Shown piece by piece: positions 63,776 through 64,000 of a DNA stretch of 64,000 nt (position 1 is the stretch's first letter; each line of letters starts with the position of its first letter). The notes under the pieces were generated by a model, which saw only the letters and a list, made by a program, of their open reading frames with translations, was not told the DNA's origin and did no database searches. The DNA comes from Ruthenibacterium sp. (GTDB taxonomy: Bacteria > Bacillota > Clostridia > Oscillospirales > Ruminococcaceae): NCBI GenBank assembly GCA_020025235.1, contig JAHHSL010000007.1:1-64000 (forward strand). The letters run 5' to 3'. The position numbers were made by a program, and so were the translations under genes.

Positions 63776-64000
63776 ATGACTAAAAAACACATTTTTCCAA
63801 AAAACGCACTGTGTGCACCCCAAGGCCCAAGCCGTGCGGAATACATCCTGTTCGGCGTGATCGCCGCCGCATTCTATTTTCTGTTCGGTCATCCGGATCT
63901 TCTGGAAACCGCGCGTCATTCCTACATCCTGATCCGCAGCACGCTGAACGGCAATTTCTTCGGCTTTTACGAGGATGTCTTTCAGCGCGTTTACAGCGAA
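63776..64000 (+). CDS. Membrane protein, truncated by the window edge
   Basis: The first 75 codons are present, beginning MTKKHIFPKNALCAPQGPSR. A hydrophobic helix (EYILFGVIAAAFYFLFG) is followed by HPDLLETARHSYILIRSTLNG and FFGFYEDVF. This N-terminus looks like that of large polytopic proteins such as glycosyltransferase-like enzymes, but the fragment is too short to assign a family. GAGG lies about 9 bases before the ATG. Confidence 0.7.
   Translation, partial: MTKKHIFPKNALCAPQGPSRAEYILFGVIAAAFYFLFGHPDLLETARHSYILIRSTLNGNFFGFYEDVFQRVYSE

Overview
The window is a 64 kb stretch of a fairly GC-rich (clearly above 50%) Firmicute chromosome, most likely a gut member of the Oscillospirales/Ruminococcaceae. 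This placement rests on the hrcA-grpE-dnaK-dnaJ order with a CIRCE operator, strong AGGAGG ribosome sites with several TTG/GTG starts, a folT gene under a tetrahydrofolate riboswitch, a membrane-anchored AraC regulator and Gram-positive carbohydrate-uptake genes. No tRNA, rRNA, CRISPR array, IS element, prophage or replication origin was found.

Layout. 0-20 kb is mostly housekeeping: oligopeptidase (pepF-like), riboswitch-controlled folate ECF subunit, a triple peptidoglycan-binding-domain protein, the heat-shock operon, adenine deaminase, a CGAxxG cysteine protein, a CPBP protease, exonuclease III, UppP, an AI-2E family membrane protein, an AlaX-type editing enzyme, MalQ, a small helical protein and an LRR lipoprotein. 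20.6-49.8 kb is an accessory glycan island. It holds a complete L-fucose pathway (fucA-fucU-kinase-fucI), a GH2-type enzyme, a membrane-spanning AraC regulator, and an ABC importer (binding protein and two permeases, no ATPase). It also holds enzymes resembling GH95, GH141, GH89 and GH27, a five-bladed-propeller enzyme, and two closely related Gfo/Idh/MocA oxidoreductases. 49.9-64 kb returns to housekeeping: an HD protein, MTA/SAH nucleosidase, YchF, an HrcA-type-operator-controlled Hsp20, a sugar isomerase/epimerase with an unusual leader, and a two-component system followed by HtrA. A Na+-symporter, a PTS enzyme I-like protein, hemolysin III and a truncated membrane protein close the window.

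How it works together. None of the glycoside hydrolases has a visible signal peptide. The likely picture is import of intact fucosylated, alpha-GlcNAc/alpha-Gal(NAc)-bearing oligosaccharides (mucin O-glycan, blood-group or milk type), disassembly in the cytoplasm, and fucose catabolism by the fuc genes. TTGAACC boxes sit at identical distances upstream of the binding-protein and permease promoters, and related boxes lie near the regulator, GH2 and GH89 genes. They are good candidates for the AraC regulator's operator.

The items most worth a second look are: the shared TTGAACC promoter architecture; the terminator-containing structured leader and the hairpin-bridged Shine-Dalgarno upstream of the sugar isomerase; an A7-tract frameshift at the start of the histidine kinase; the second CIRCE at hsp20; and the secretion-less GH141-like protein.
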